This document shows positions 24,528 to 34,247 of a DNA stretch of 64,000 bases, one piece after another. Within the stretch, counting starts at the first letter, position 1. Every line of letters begins with the position of its first letter. The notes beneath the pieces were generated by a model. That model had not been told where the DNA came from, did no database searches, and worked only from the letters and a program-made list of their open reading frames with translations. This DNA comes from Acaryochloris sp. CCMEE 5410 (GTDB lineage Bacteria; Cyanobacteriota; Cyanobacteriia; Thermosynechococcales; Thermosynechococcaceae), in contig NZ_AFEJ02000001.1 in assembly GCF_000238775.2 (NCBI RefSeq), positions 3,720,001-3,784,000 of the forward strand. Direction: 5' to 3'. A program made the position numbers and the translations under genes.

Positions 24528-27143
24528 TTACTCTAATTCAGTTTCACCTTCCTCATCAGAGAGATCTTCGGGGGGCACTAGAGCAACTGCCGCAATATAG
24601 TCATCTTCATCCAATCGTTGGACTCGGACGCCAGTGGCTGCGCGAGACTGGGACGAAATATCTGTTACCGCTTGTCGAATCACAATGCCTCGGCTCGTGA
24701 CCAACATCAGCTCGTCTTCAGCATTGACGATGCGCAGGGCAGCCATTTGATCAGGGGTCTTTAGCTTTTTGAATTTAGTCGCAGTGACCCCTTTGCCGGC
24801 CCGATTTTGCAGTCTAAATTGGGCCACGGGCACCCGCTTACCAAAGCCATTAGTGGTGATCACTAATACCCAAGGCCCTGGCTGTTCAATGGTTTCGGAT
24901 TCTTCTTCGTTGGCATCATCTTCAACAACAATATCTGGATCATCCGCCTCCTCCTCTTCTGCATCCGTCGCGTTTCCTAAGGTTGCCACAACGCTGCTGG
25001 GTAAAATGTCCATACCGATAAATTCATCGCCTTCTCGCAGACGCATGGCCCGTACTCCCCGGGTAGCTCGTCCCAAAGGCCGTAGCTGTTGATGATCCGC
25101 TCGGAAATGGATGGACATGCCTCGGCGAGAGCCAATGACGATACTGTCTTCTGCTCGGGTTAACCGCACCCAGCGCAGCAAATCTCCTTCTTCTAGGGAA
25201 ATCGCGATTAAGCCATTGGCTCGAATATTGCTGAAAGCCGCTAGGGCAGTTTTCTTGATAAAGCCGCCAGCGGTCATCATCACCAAATATTCGTCTTCGC
25301 TAAATTCGCTGACGGGGATAACGGAGGTGATTTTTTCCTCTCGTGGAATGGGTAAGAGCTGCACTAAAGGCACACCCCTAGCCGTACGGGAACTAACGGG
25401 AATTTGGTAGGCACGCAGGCAGTATACGACGCCGCGATCGCTAAAAAATAACACGCTGTCATGGTCACAACAGCCAAAGAAATGCTCTACTGCATCATCT
25501 TCTTTAATTTTTGCCCCGGCTCGGCCTCGTGTAGCTCGGCTTTGAGCATTAAAAGTATCGACAGGCATCCGCTTGACGTAACCCTGCTCTGTTACCAAAA
25601 TCACGGCCTGATCGTTGGCAATCAGGTCAATATCGTCTAGATCGGCCAGATTGGCCTCAATTAAAGTGCGGCGGGGACTGGCAAATTTGGCTTTAAGTTC
25701 AGTGACTTCTGTTTCGATAATCTCTAGCACCCGTTCGCGACGGGCCAGAATATCTTCAAGATCAGCAATGCGCTCTTGTAGATCTTGGTGTTCTCGCTCG
25801 ATTTTTTCAGCTTCTAAGGCCGTTAGTCGGCGGAGCTGCATCTGCAGAATGGCATCAGCTTGGGTTTCCGACAGTCCAAATCTGTCCATCAGTTCCTGAC
25901 GAGCAACGGCAGAATCAGCCGCTTGTCGGATCAGCTGAATGACAGCGTCTAAGTTACCCAGAGCAATCAGCAATCCCTGCAAGAGATGATCGCGCTCTTG
26001 GGCTTTACGCAACTGATAACGAGTTCGCCGCAGAACCGCATCTTCCCGGAATTCCAAAAAGACACTGAGGAACTGCTTTAAACTGAGAAGTTGGGGGTCA
26101 CCGCCCACCAAGGCCAACATGTTGGCCCCAAAATTCGTTTGGATGGGGGTTTGTTTGTAGAGATTGTTAAGAACCACTTGGGGATAAGCATCCCGCTTCA
26201 GTTCGATCACAATTCGCATCCCGTCGCGATCGCTCTCATCGCGAATATCCGAAATGCCTTCTAGGCGCTTGTCGTTAACGTTTTCAGCAATTCGTTCAAT
26301 CAGAGCTGCTTTATTGGTCTGGAACGGCAATTCTGTGATGATAATGGCTTCCCGATCAGGACGCCCGGATTGTTCTAGGGTTTCAATCTCAGCCACTCCA
26401 CGCATGGTGATGGAGCCACGACCGGTGGTATAGGCTTCACGAATGCCAGCTGTTCCTAAAATCCGGCCCCCTGTAGGGAAATCAGGGCCTGGAATGAGTT
26501 TCATCAACTCCAGATCGGTAATCTCAGGATTATGAATGAGGGCCACTAGACCATCAATGACTTCTCCCAGGTTATGGGGAGGAATATTGGTTGCCATCCC
26601 CACCGCAATTCCTGAAGATCCGTTGATCAATAGCTGGGGGATGCGAGCAGGCAGGACAAGGGGTTCTTGCTGTGACCCATCAAAGTTATCGCCAAAGTCA
26701 ACGGTTTCTTGCTCAATATCGGGTAGAAGCGAGTCCGTACTGAGGGCTTGTAAGCGACATTCTGTATATCGCATGGCCGCAGGTGGATCGTTATCAATCG
26801 ATCCAAAGTTTCCATGGCCATTAATCAGAGGCATACGCATGGAGAAGTCCTGCGCCATGCGCACTAAGGCGTCATATACTGCCGTATCACCATGGGGATG
26901 ATATTTACCCAATACTTCCCCAACCACACGAGCGCATTTCCGGAAGGGGCGATCAGGGGTTAAACCCAACTCATACATGGCGTATAAGATACGTCGATGC
27001 ACGGGTTTGAGGCCATCTCTAGCATCTGGCAAGGCCCGACCAACAATGACGCTCATGGCGTATTCCAGGTAGGAGCGCGACATTTCATCCCGTAGATCTG
27101 TGAGAATAATGCGGTCCTGCGCTGGATCAGAGGAGAAGGTCAT
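24528..27143 (-). CDS. gyrA: DNA gyrase / topoisomerase IV subunit A
   Basis: An 871-residue type IIA topoisomerase A subunit. The catalytic Tyr lies in AMRYTECRL, and the quinolone-region helix reads [20 protein letters not shown], with Thr where E. coli GyrA has Ser83 and Asp at the Asp87 position. The breakage-reunion domain and six-bladed C-terminal domain are complete. The GyrA-box region reads ATRGRAGAK, which departs from the usual Q-R/K-R-G-G-R/K-G of wrapping gyrases. An acidic insert (EEEEADDPD to EEESE) sits late in the C-terminal domain. The gene is usually annotated gyrA in cyanobacteria; a ParC-like role cannot be excluded. About 415 bp upstream (27144-27559) shows no gene. Confidence 0.93.
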   Translation of the reverse strand: MTFSSDPAQDRIILTDLRDEMSRSYLEYAMSVIVGRALPDARDGLKPVHRRILYAMYELGLTPDRPFRKCARVVGEVLGKYHPHGDTAVYDALVRMAQDFSMRMPLINGHGNFGSIDNDPPAAMRYTECRLQALSTDSLLPDIEQETVDFGDNFDGSQQEPLVLPARIPQLLINGSSGIAVGMATNIPPHNLGEVIDGLVALIHNPEITDLELMKLIPGPDFPTGGRILGTAGIREAYTTGRGSITMRGVAEIETLEQSGRPDREAIIITELPFQTNKAALIERIAENVNDKRLEGISDIRDESDRDGMRIVIELKRDAYPQVVLNNLYKQTPIQTNFGANMLALVGGDPQLLSLKQFLSVFLEFREDAVLRRTRYQLRKAQERDHLLQGLLIALGNLDAVIQLIRQAADSAVARQELMDRFGLSETQADAILQMQLRRLTALEAEKIEREHQDLQERIADLEDILARRERVLEIIETEVTELKAKFASPRRTLIEANLADLDDIDLIANDQAVILVTEQGYVKRMPVDTFNAQSRATRGRAGAKIKEDDAVEHFFGCCDHDSVLFFSDRGVVYCLRAYQIPVSSRTARGVPLVQLLPIPREEKITSVIPVSEFSEDEYLVMMTAGGFIKKTALAAFSNIRANGLIAISLEEGDLLRWVRLTRAEDSIVIGSRRGMSIHFRADHQQLRPLGRATRGVRAMRLREGDEFIGMDILPSSVVATLGNATDAEEEEADDPDIVVEDDANEEESETIEQPGPWVLVITTNGFGKRVPVAQFRLQNRAGKGVTATKFKKLKTPDQMAALRIVNAEDELMLVTSRGIVIRQAVTDISSQSRAATGVRVQRLDEDDYIAAVALVPPEDLSDEEGETELE

Positions 27144-27559
27144 ATGGTTTGAAAAACTCCTAAAAAGATGCTTAGTTGAGAAATAGCTTGATCAATAACG
27201 ACTTACCATTAATATCATTAAAAAATTAAGCTATTTACCCCCAATTACAGCAGTTATTCTATCATGTTTTGATGCTTGACGGCTGCATTTGCAGCGTTGC
27301 TAATAGCTCACAAAGCTTGCTCCTAGTCTTGCTTTCAAAGATTGCCACCATAATCAATTCTGACCCGTAAAGTAATTCACTAGAAATCTGTAAATATTAA
27401 ATGGCCTTGCCTGTAGATTTTGCTAACTACAACGGTTTTTTAAAGTGACGTAGAGTAAGGACATCTTTGCAGAAAAATAATCTTTTTTCAGAATTTGCGG
27501 CGGATTATGACCCGTATTGCGTGATGGGCTCTACTCTCGTTATTGATCAGTGATTTTCA
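27144..27559. other. Non-coding stretch upstream of gyrA
   Basis: AT-rich region between the leftward gyrA and the rightward small genes. It contains no open frame of note, no tRNA-like fold and no clear repeat. It presumably holds the gyrA promoter. Confidence 0.5.
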
Positions 27560-27748
27560 GTGTTGCTTCTATGTTCATTAGTGAATGTTGGGCTGATTAC
27601 AAAATGGGCTTTGAAGCAGCGCATCCGCGAAGAGTTTAGGGCAAGGAGTAAGGCACTTCAAGCTGAAAAGAGGTGGATGATAGAGATTGGGTTTGGAGTT
27701 AGTTCTTGGATTAGCTATGCTCTAACTTTGATCACATCCAGAGAATGA
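27560..27748 (+). CDS. Small hypothetical protein
   Basis: A 62-residue frame starting at GTG 27560. It has a hydrophobic start and end with a basic helix between (KWALKQRIREEFRARSKALQ), compatible with a small membrane protein. Its stop overlaps the start of the next gene as ATGA, which is the main reason to accept it. No family is recognised. Confidence 0.4.
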   Translation: MLLLCSLVNVGLITKWALKQRIREEFRARSKALQAEKRWMIEIGFGVSSWISYALTLITSRE

Positions 27749-28197
27749 CCGATACACTGATGAATTTAGGAATTCGCATATGCAAAGTCTGGTTTGATGT
27801 TGATCTCCTGGAGTTAAAAATTGAGGTTTCCAACGGAATCTCAGTATTTTCCAATCAAGTTTATGTTCAGCATGAGACCTTGAAGACTTTGATTTCTGAT
27901 TTGAATGTCTTCAAGACTCAGGTCTATGGGGGGATTCTGGATGTCTGTCTGGGAGCGTTTGGCCCAGAGTATGCTGGCGGAGCATTTGATGCTCGATTTC
28001 ACTTTCAGAAATTAGGACAGCTCTACATTACTGTCAGGCAGCAGTCTCAGTTTGCAGACTTTCCGCTCCGGCTGGTTGCTGATGAGGCTACAATCCACTT
28101 AAAAACCGAACCTGTGCTGTTAGATCATTTCATTGGTGGTCTCACAGCGTTGTATATGGAAAATTCTGCTGAAGCTTATTTGGAGGCTATATCTTGA
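27745..28197 (+). CDS. Hypothetical protein, 150 residues
   Basis: Not recognised. A soluble protein with alternating beta-strand patterns (VWFDVDLLELKIEVSNGISV, DARFHFQKLGQLYITVRQQ) and a C-terminal helix (VLLDHFIGGLTALYM). This layout is common in small proteins of unknown function in bacterial immunity-type loci, but no family can be named. It is translationally coupled (ATGA) to the 62-residue frame upstream. Between 28198 and 28408 no gene is supported. Confidence 0.6.
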   Translation: MTDTLMNLGIRICKVWFDVDLLELKIEVSNGISVFSNQVYVQHETLKTLISDLNVFKTQVYGGILDVCLGAFGPEYAGGAFDARFHFQKLGQLYITVRQQSQFADFPLRLVADEATIHLKTEPVLLDHFIGGLTALYMENSAEAYLEAIS

Positions 28198-28408
28198 GGG
28201 CTGGTCTTTTCAGAGGCTAACGGATGCTTCACTTCACCCTTGCTTATGTTTGAATATCTTGTCTGGTTGTGGCTATGAGGGATGGTCACGTAAGGATTTC
28301 TACAGGGATTGCACCCTTGTTAAGAATACTGCTGGATCTTTGCAAAGCTCTCTACCGCTCGGTCAGAAAAATTTTGATAGTCCTTAAGACTTCAAAAGAT
28401 ATTGATCT

Positions 28409-29059
28409 CTAAACAGCTGCAGGTTGTAATAGCTTCACGTTGGAAAACTGGATATCGGTAAGAGATGTTTCGCCTTGTTCGTGAGTACGGACAACCTGAC
28501 GGGTCATCACGTAGTAGCTACCTACGGGTTCATAGGTATCCTCGAATTCCATTTGCCGAATAATCTCATTGGTTTTGGGATTACGGAAAACAGCAGAATA
28601 ATCAGAAGAAATATAACCTGCTCCAGTCTCTAAGCTTTTTTTGTGATGAATGATGAAAGCCATGCGTCCCATCACCCGGCTAACGAGAGAGATCTGCTTT
28701 TCGCGAACGCAGTAATTTGACCCCATTGCATCCCCTTCAACAATAATCTCTTGGGAACCAGAGGAATCGAGTTTTCCGAGGGTAAAGGTGCTAGAGCCGT
28801 GAGCTTTGTCGAACGGAGTGTGTTTTCGGTGGGTAATCACATCTCGCATTTGGGTATATAGCGATTCTTGGATTGTTTCGTCTGCGATATCCATAATCTC
28901 GACTGTTAGGTCGGAAGCTACGCGGATTTTACCGGTGTGAACTTCATCCCCTTGTCTAAGTTCAACGTCAGCGACATAGCCGGGGAAATCACTATCCCAG
29001 GTATAGCGATTCTCATAAGCTGCACGAAATAAATCACGAGCTTGGGTCTGAGCGGCCAT
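28409..29059 (-). CDS. DUF3386 family protein
   Basis: A 216-residue protein of a family found almost only in cyanobacteria and plastid-bearing organisms, of unknown function. Typical stretches are RDLFRAAYENRYTWDSDFPG, FTLGKLDSSGSQEIIVEGD, YCVREKQISLVSRVMGRMAF and EFEDTYEPVGSYYVMTRQVV. There is no signal peptide or membrane segment. It is a single leftward gene, and the 170 bp upstream hold no other feature. Confidence 0.78.
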   Translation of the reverse strand: MAAQTQARDLFRAAYENRYTWDSDFPGYVADVELRQGDEVHTGKIRVASDLTVEIMDIADETIQESLYTQMRDVITHRKHTPFDKAHGSSTFTLGKLDSSGSQEIIVEGDAMGSNYCVREKQISLVSRVMGRMAFIIHHKKSLETGAGYISSDYSAVFRNPKTNEIIRQMEFEDTYEPVGSYYVMTRQVVRTHEQGETSLTDIQFSNVKLLQPAAV

Positions 29060-29231
29060 TACATGCAGTCTCCTTAACTTGTTTCGCGCGTTAGACTTTT
29101 TTCCAGTCTAGACTAATTTTTGGCTCAACCATCGTCATTATGGCATTTGGGGTGGTCATCTCTCTAGGGTCTAAGGGCTCTTTATCTGCATACATCAATT
29201 GAGAACCCATGAAAATCTAGAATTTCTGATA

Positions 29232-30347
29232 TTAAAGCTGCAGAAAATCTTGAATAGCGGTGATGATCCGTTGGGACGCTTGTCCATCTCCAAAGGGATT
29301 AATGGCTTTGGCCATATCGTTGTAAGCCTCTTCATTCTCTAATAGCAGGCTAGCTTCGGCCAAGATTTTTTGGGTACTGGTGCCGATGAGTTTGGCGGTA
29401 CCGGCTGTCACGGCTTCAGGTCTTTCGGTGGTTTCTCTTAAGACCAATACAGGTTTACCAAGACTGGGGGCTTCTTCTTGCAGCCCTCCAGAGTCTGTCA
29501 GTAACAAATGACATCGCTGAATAGCACCGACTAAATCGGTATAGTCCAGAGGCTCAGTCAAGAAAATGCGAGGATGGTTCCCCAAGATTGCCGTTAAGGG
29601 TTCTCTAACGGTTGGGTTGCGGTGGAGCGGCAGAATTAGTGCAGTATCAGGAAATTTGTCTAAAACTTGGAGGAACCCCTGGGCAATTTCCTGTAAGGGG
29701 TCGCCCCAGTTTTCTCGGCGATGAACGGTTGCCAGAATGGTTCGATATTGGCTCCAGTCTAAATTGGGAATATTGCAGGAGGGGTGTTTGTCCGCGACGG
29801 TCAGTAGGGCATCAATAACGGTGTTGCCAGTGTGGTGAATCGTTCCTGTAACTCCGGAAGCTTTTAAGTTTTCTACAGCTTTAGTAGTAGGTGCAAAGTG
29901 GAGTTGGGTGATTTGGGAGATTAAGCGCCGGTTAGCTTCTTCTGGATAAGGGTTGTAGATATTATCGGTGCGTAAGCCTGCTTCAACATGGCCAACAGGA
30001 ATTTGTTGATAAAAGGCGGCTAGGCCTGCAGCAAAGGCAGTTGTTGTGTCTCCCTGTACTAGAACTGCTTTGGGGTGTAGTTCTTGTAAAAGGGTCTGTA
30101 GTCCTTGCAAACTCCGACAAGTGATGTCAGCTAGGGTTTGTTTCGCCTGCATAATGTCTAAGTTATGGTCAGCTTCGATCTCGAAGATCTGCATCACTTG
30201 GTCGACCATTTCTTTATGTTGTCCCGTTAATAAGACTTGAGTGGCGAATCGAGCATCAGCCCGAAAGGCTTGAATGACGGGGGCAAGTTTAATGGCTTCT
30301 GGACGCGTCCCTAAGACGATACAGATCGGAAGGGGAGAATTTGGCAT
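29232..30347 (-). CDS. wecB: UDP-N-acetylglucosamine 2-epimerase (non-hydrolysing)
   Basis: A 371-residue enzyme from ATG 30345-30347, where the family similarity begins; an earlier ATG at 30407 adds 20 unsupported residues. Signatures include LGTRPEAIKLAPVI, GQHKEMVDQVMQIFEI, VQGDTTTAFAAGLAAFYQQI, GHVEAGLRTDNIYNPYPEE, TVHRRENWG and TDSGGLQEEAPSLGKPVLVL. It interconverts UDP-GlcNAc and UDP-ManNAc for surface polysaccharide. It lies alone, behind a terminator that ends the upstream gene. Confidence 0.94.
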   Translation of the reverse strand: MPNSPLPICIVLGTRPEAIKLAPVIQAFRADARFATQVLLTGQHKEMVDQVMQIFEIEADHNLDIMQAKQTLADITCRSLQGLQTLLQELHPKAVLVQGDTTTAFAAGLAAFYQQIPVGHVEAGLRTDNIYNPYPEEANRRLISQITQLHFAPTTKAVENLKASGVTGTIHHTGNTVIDALLTVADKHPSCNIPNLDWSQYRTILATVHRRENWGDPLQEIAQGFLQVLDKFPDTALILPLHRNPTVREPLTAILGNHPRIFLTEPLDYTDLVGAIQRCHLLLTDSGGLQEEAPSLGKPVLVLRETTERPEAVTAGTAKLIGTSTQKILAEASLLLENEEAYNDMAKAINPFGDGQASQRIITAIQDFLQL

Positions 30348-30433
30348 GCTGACGCTAGAAATGCATAAAGACCATACTACTGAAAAACCCGGTTTAACCG
30401 GGCTCAAGCTTTAAGATAACTCATGTTTATCGT

Positions 30434-30475
30434 AAAAGAGAGGCGCAGTGTAATTGATCACTGCGCCTCTCTTTT
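30434..30475. terminator. Strong bidirectional intrinsic terminator
   Basis: Bases 30434-30450 pair perfectly with 30459-30475 (GAGAGGCGCAGTG / CACTGCGCCTCTC core) around an 8-base loop. The stem has A- and T-runs at its ends. It lies 30 bp after the stop of the leftward gene at 30506. Confidence 0.88.
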
Positions 30476-30505
30476 GAATTTTTTATTTTTTAGTAGATGT
30501 CGAAA

Positions 30506-30877
30506 TTAGTTGCGATCGCAAGTCAACGGACAAGCAGCATAGATAGTGCTACTGATGGGATTGGCCTTGCCATTGAGCCAGCGTAACCAGCGAACTTCAT
30601 GGGGGTGAATGCCTTTGAAGGTTAGCATTGCAGCACCTACCATAATCGCCAAAGCGTTAGCAGCTAAAATTCCACCTGCTACTAAGGCAACAGCGCTCAT
30701 CGGTAGCACTGCCTGAAGTGCAACAGCGGCTAATGCTCCGCCAGTAGCCATCAAGACAACGAGTGGAAAACCCACCACGAGCCAACAAACGGTCAATGTG
30801 AATGTCCAGATCAAAAAACTCTTAGCAATAAACACAAAGCTATGTTGCTTTAAGTGAGAAGCTTCAGCCAATGTCAT
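30506..30877 (-). CDS. Small membrane protein of unknown function
   Basis: A 123-residue protein with two long hydrophobic regions that together make about four membrane segments (SFLIWTFTLTVCWLVVGFP, LVVLMATGGALAAVALQAVL, MSAVALVAGGILAANALAIM). A polar C-terminus includes WLRWLNGKANP and two Cys. No family is recognised. The gene has its own strong terminator and a long non-coding upstream region, so it may be separately regulated. Confidence 0.6.
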   Translation of the reverse strand: MTLAEASHLKQHSFVFIAKSFLIWTFTLTVCWLVVGFPLVVLMATGGALAAVALQAVLPMSAVALVAGGILAANALAIMVGAAMLTFKGIHPHEVRWLRWLNGKANPISSTIYAACPLTCDRN

Positions 30878-31814
30878 TTTTAATTCCTCCCGCCAACCAA
30901 CAGCGACTAAAAAATATATGTCGTCAAAGTCTTAATTCAAGTTTTTTTAGTATAAAGAATGAAAGTATCAAAATCGGTTGATTGTTCAACATTATTTACA
31001 TTAGGGCAAAAATGTTAAGACAATATTAATCTCTAATATTCTGAAATCTTACGCTAATCGACATATTTTTAAATCCTTAAAATCCTTTCTGGGTATGGAT
31101 TTTAGATAAATTTATAGGTTTGAATTAAGACAAGATAAGTTGATGTATGCAGGCTGCTCTGTTGATCCCCATCATTAACTTAGTTTATATATCCCCCTCT
31201 TTCTCTCAGGTTTATCCTATGAATTCCTGGTATTACTGGCTTTAAGCAACAAGATTTTTAGCCTTTTGAATCCCGCTCGACGTCTAGGTGCACCCTCAAA
31301 GACCGAAAACTCGTGGGAATGGAGGATGTTTATATTTAGGCCGAAAAAAGATAGCGTGAGTATTAATACATGGGTATAAATGACTACTAATCCATCAAGA
31401 ATTTTTGAATATTATGACTGGTTGTCTAAATGACTATCTTTGATTAGCTAGCGTTATGAATCCTTGGTAACGGGGTAACACGGTTATGTTCCTATACAGA
31501 ACGTGTGAGAAAGCCACCTCGCTGTCGATCCTGTGTTGGCTGTATGATAATTAGCCACTTTTATACAGAAGAAGGGGAGTTATAGGCGCTGTTTTATGAT
31601 GATGGAGTCTTCTCTGGCCTCACGATATTCAGTCAGTGATTGAGACGTACGTCTTGGTAATTCCAGGCAAAACGTTAAATTTTTAGCGTTGATGGTGAAC
31701 ACTCTTTAACAAACCATCAGTTGCAAATTAAGTAAGATCGCCCCTTTTGGCTTCATCGTTGAGCACTGAAGAGTATTTAAACCCGTATGTCCATCGCTTG
31801 AGATAAGTATTGCT
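30878..31814. other. Long non-coding region between divergent genes
   Basis: About 940 bp, AT-rich, between the leftward membrane-protein gene and rightward pilT. I see no supported gene, tRNA, repeat or operator of the zinc type. It may hold long 5' leaders or small RNAs that cannot be read by eye. Confidence 0.5.
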
Positions 31815-33170
31815 ATGACAGATTACCAGCGTCCACCCTTTCCACCCCCACCCGCACCTCTACCAGCAGTTCCCCCTCCTCCTCATCGTGATCAACGCTC
31901 GGAAGGAGACGCGATGGAAACCGAAATGATTGCCACCCCTACGAAAGTGGTGCCGACAAAAGTGGTGAGCGCACCTCCCCCTCAAGCACCTGAGGAACCC
32001 ACTGCTTTTCCTCAAACTCAACCCTATGCTGGATATGGGCAAACTGAGGTTGATAATGGTGAGCCGACTCAATCGACATTACAGATGCGAGGTCGACCTC
32101 CGGGAACTGGCGTGACCTTGGAACAATTGGTTCGTGAAGCCTTTGAGAATAACTTTTCGGATATTCACCTAGGCGTGGGTGAAGTCCCTCGCTTTCGAGA
32201 TCGCGGTCGCCTAGAAATTTCTCGTCACCCTGTTACAGATGACACGACCTTCGAATATTGGTTGGAAGAAATTTTAACGCCTGAAGAAATTCAGCGGTTT
32301 CATGCTGATCAGGAATATGATGGTGCCACTCAATACGATGGCATGGCTCGGGTTCGAATCAATATTTTTGTCAGTCTCAAAGGGCCATCCATGGTTATGC
32401 GACTGATTCCCTTAAAGATTTTGACCTTAGAAGATCTCAATCTCCCCCTCGTGTTTCAGGATTTATGTCACTACCACAAGGGTTTAATTCTGGTAACGGG
32501 ACCCACCGGATCGGGTAAATCCACGACGATGGCAGCCATGGTTGATTACATCAACACAGAAATGCCGAAACATATTATCTCCATTGAAGATCCGATTGAA
32601 TTTGTCCATCAAAGTCGCAAAGCGATGATTCGTCAGCGGGAAGTGGGAATTCACACCAAGAAATTTGATAACGCCCTAAAAGCGTCTTTGCGTGAAGACC
32701 CGGATGTCATTCTGATTGGGGAAATGCGAGATCGGGAAACGGTGAATACAGCCCTAAAAGCAGCCCAGACCGGTCACTTGGTGTTTGGAACCCTACACAC
32801 CAACAGTGCAGTGAAAACGATTGAGAGAATTCTCAACCTGTATAAGCCAGAAGAGCAAGAACCCATGCGGGTCCAGGTGGCTGAATCCTTGGTGGCGGTG
32901 ATTGCCCAATCTCTGGTACGAACCACCGATGGCAAACGAGCGGCGATTCATGAAATCATGATTAACACCGATGCCATTAAGGACTACATCCTGCGCGGTG
33001 ATGTGGAAGAAGTCGAGGCGATGATTCCGCAATGTAGTTATGATGGCATGATTACGATGAATCAGTGTCTGCATAATCTCTACGAGGAAGGCCGCATTGA
33101 TGAAGAAACGGCTCTGGAAATGTCTCCCAAGCCGAATGAAATGGCTCAAATCCTAAGAGGACGTATCTAG
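31815..33170 (+). CDS. pilT: PilT-type retraction ATPase of type IV pili
   Basis: A 451-residue secretion ATPase. The first 95 residues are a proline-rich, low-complexity extension (PPFPPPPAPLPAVPPPP). The PilT core follows: LVREAFENNFSDIHLGVGE, Walker A GPTGSGKST, the Asp box IEDPIEFVHQS, Walker B DPDVILIGEMRDRETV and the His box TGHLVFGTLHTN. Such ATPases depolymerise pili for twitching motility and DNA uptake. The extension and the lack of a pilB neighbour suggest a secondary PilT (PilT2/PilU-like). The next gene begins 62 bp downstream. Confidence 0.92.
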   Translation: MTDYQRPPFPPPPAPLPAVPPPPHRDQRSEGDAMETEMIATPTKVVPTKVVSAPPPQAPEEPTAFPQTQPYAGYGQTEVDNGEPTQSTLQMRGRPPGTGVTLEQLVREAFENNFSDIHLGVGEVPRFRDRGRLEISRHPVTDDTTFEYWLEEILTPEEIQRFHADQEYDGATQYDGMARVRINIFVSLKGPSMVMRLIPLKILTLEDLNLPLVFQDLCHYHKGLILVTGPTGSGKSTTMAAMVDYINTEMPKHIISIEDPIEFVHQSRKAMIRQREVGIHTKKFDNALKASLREDPDVILIGEMRDRETVNTALKAAQTGHLVFGTLHTNSAVKTIERILNLYKPEEQEPMRVQVAESLVAVIAQSLVRTTDGKRAAIHEIMINTDAIKDYILRGDVEEVEAMIPQCSYDGMITMNQCLHNLYEEGRIDEETALEMSPKPNEMAQILRGRI

Positions 33171-33232
33171 CCAGCATTGGAGAGGTTTGTTATAAGGTAT
33201 CTGATAGGTCTCTGGTCTAATATGGACTGCTT

Positions 33233-34051
33233 GTGACTACTTTGCGATCGCAGCCTCTCCCCTTTCTATATAAAGGTCTCGCCCTGTTTACACCGGGGGG
33301 AGACCTCATTTATTGTGTCGATCCCAGCAAGCAAGGCCATTGGCATTTCCAGCTTTGTCAGGCCTTGCAAACGTTGCTGCATTTGCCAGAACTGCCCCTC
33401 TTTCTTGTCCCTTGCTATACGGCAACCTTAGATCGGTGGTTACATCCTCATACCCAACAGCTGCAAATTTCAGCCGAAGCCTATCCTCGTGTGTGGCGGT
33501 ATCGCAGTTTGCTCAATGTGCTCTTTGGCTTGTCGGCAGAGCATTGGCATATGATATCGACCCCCGTGGAAACCTGTGATGCAGCCGTTCTCAATAGCTA
33601 TAAACAGCAGTTTCCACAGCTGTGGAAAAATCATAATTTAGTGATTCGGCTAGATCAAGTTTCGATGGGTGCTAGTCCTAACATTGATGCTCTGGATCCT
33701 GTACAGATAGATCCAGTTAAACCAATGAATCCTGTGGAGACTTTACAGGTTAGCGCATCGGAGGCGGATGTGTCTCAAGGCTATGTTTTGCGCCTATTTG
33801 TCGCTAGTCAGAATACCCGCACGAAAAGTATTTTAGAAAATCTACATCAGCTCCTCGACCAAGTGTTAGATGTCCCCTACACATTGAAAGTGATTGATGT
33901 AGTGAAACACCCTGAGCGCGCAGAAGCGGATCAAATTTCAGCGACTCCTACTTTGGTTAAAGTTTGGCCGCAGCCAGTACGACGACTGGTGGGTGATCAA
34001 TTAGAAACGGATAATGTGTTGCAATTGCTGGATGCTATAGAAACCCGCTAG
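33233..34051 (+). CDS. KaiB-domain protein with N-terminal extension
   Basis: A 272-residue protein starting at GTG 33233. Residues about 181-270 form a KaiB-like thioredoxin fold: YVLRLFVASQNTRTKSILEN, LKVIDVVKHPERAEADQI and SATPTLVKVWPQPVRRLVGD closely follow KaiB. The N-terminal 135 residues (LYKGLALFTPGGDLIYCVDP, HWHFQLCQALQTLLHLPELP) belong to no domain I can name; they are followed by a linker. KaiB-fold domains bind KaiC-type ATPases in circadian timing, but standalone relatives have other roles. A hairpin with a T-run ends the gene. It follows pilT by 62 bp and may share its transcript. Confidence 0.8.
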   Translation: MTTLRSQPLPFLYKGLALFTPGGDLIYCVDPSKQGHWHFQLCQALQTLLHLPELPLFLVPCYTATLDRWLHPHTQQLQISAEAYPRVWRYRSLLNVLFGLSAEHWHMISTPVETCDAAVLNSYKQQFPQLWKNHNLVIRLDQVSMGASPNIDALDPVQIDPVKPMNPVETLQVSASEADVSQGYVLRLFVASQNTRTKSILENLHQLLDQVLDVPYTLKVIDVVKHPERAEADQISATPTLVKVWPQPVRRLVGDQLETDNVLQLLDAIETR

Positions 34052-34114
34052 AAAAACTGAGTTGTGGATGGTGTTTCAAGAAGATTAAATCCCTGAAATC
34101 TAGAGATAAGTCAT

Positions 34115-34137
34115 TCCCTACAAATATAGGGATTTTT
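34115..34137 (+). terminator. Weak intrinsic terminator
   Basis: TCCCTA pairs with TAGGGA around a 6-base loop and is followed by TTTTT, 64 bp after the KaiB-domain gene. A further 9 bp inverted repeat (ATTTGTAGA 34149-34157, TCTACAAAT 34176-34184) follows. Confidence 0.55.
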
Positions 34138-34247
34138 GAAGAATTCAAATTTGTAGATTTATTGGATTCAAATAGTCTACAAATAGGCTTTATTCGCAAT
34201 GGGTCTTCTGATACACTGGCTCGGCAGGGATAGGGATTCGCGTAGCT

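Noticed and set aside
24769-26901. Several rightward frames within gyrA
   Set aside because: They are Ser/Arg-rich antisense shadows of a well-supported gene.
30878-31814. tRNA or other structured RNA in long gaps
   Set aside because: I looked for cloverleaf arms and TTCGA-type loops in the long gaps of the window and found none that fold convincingly by eye.
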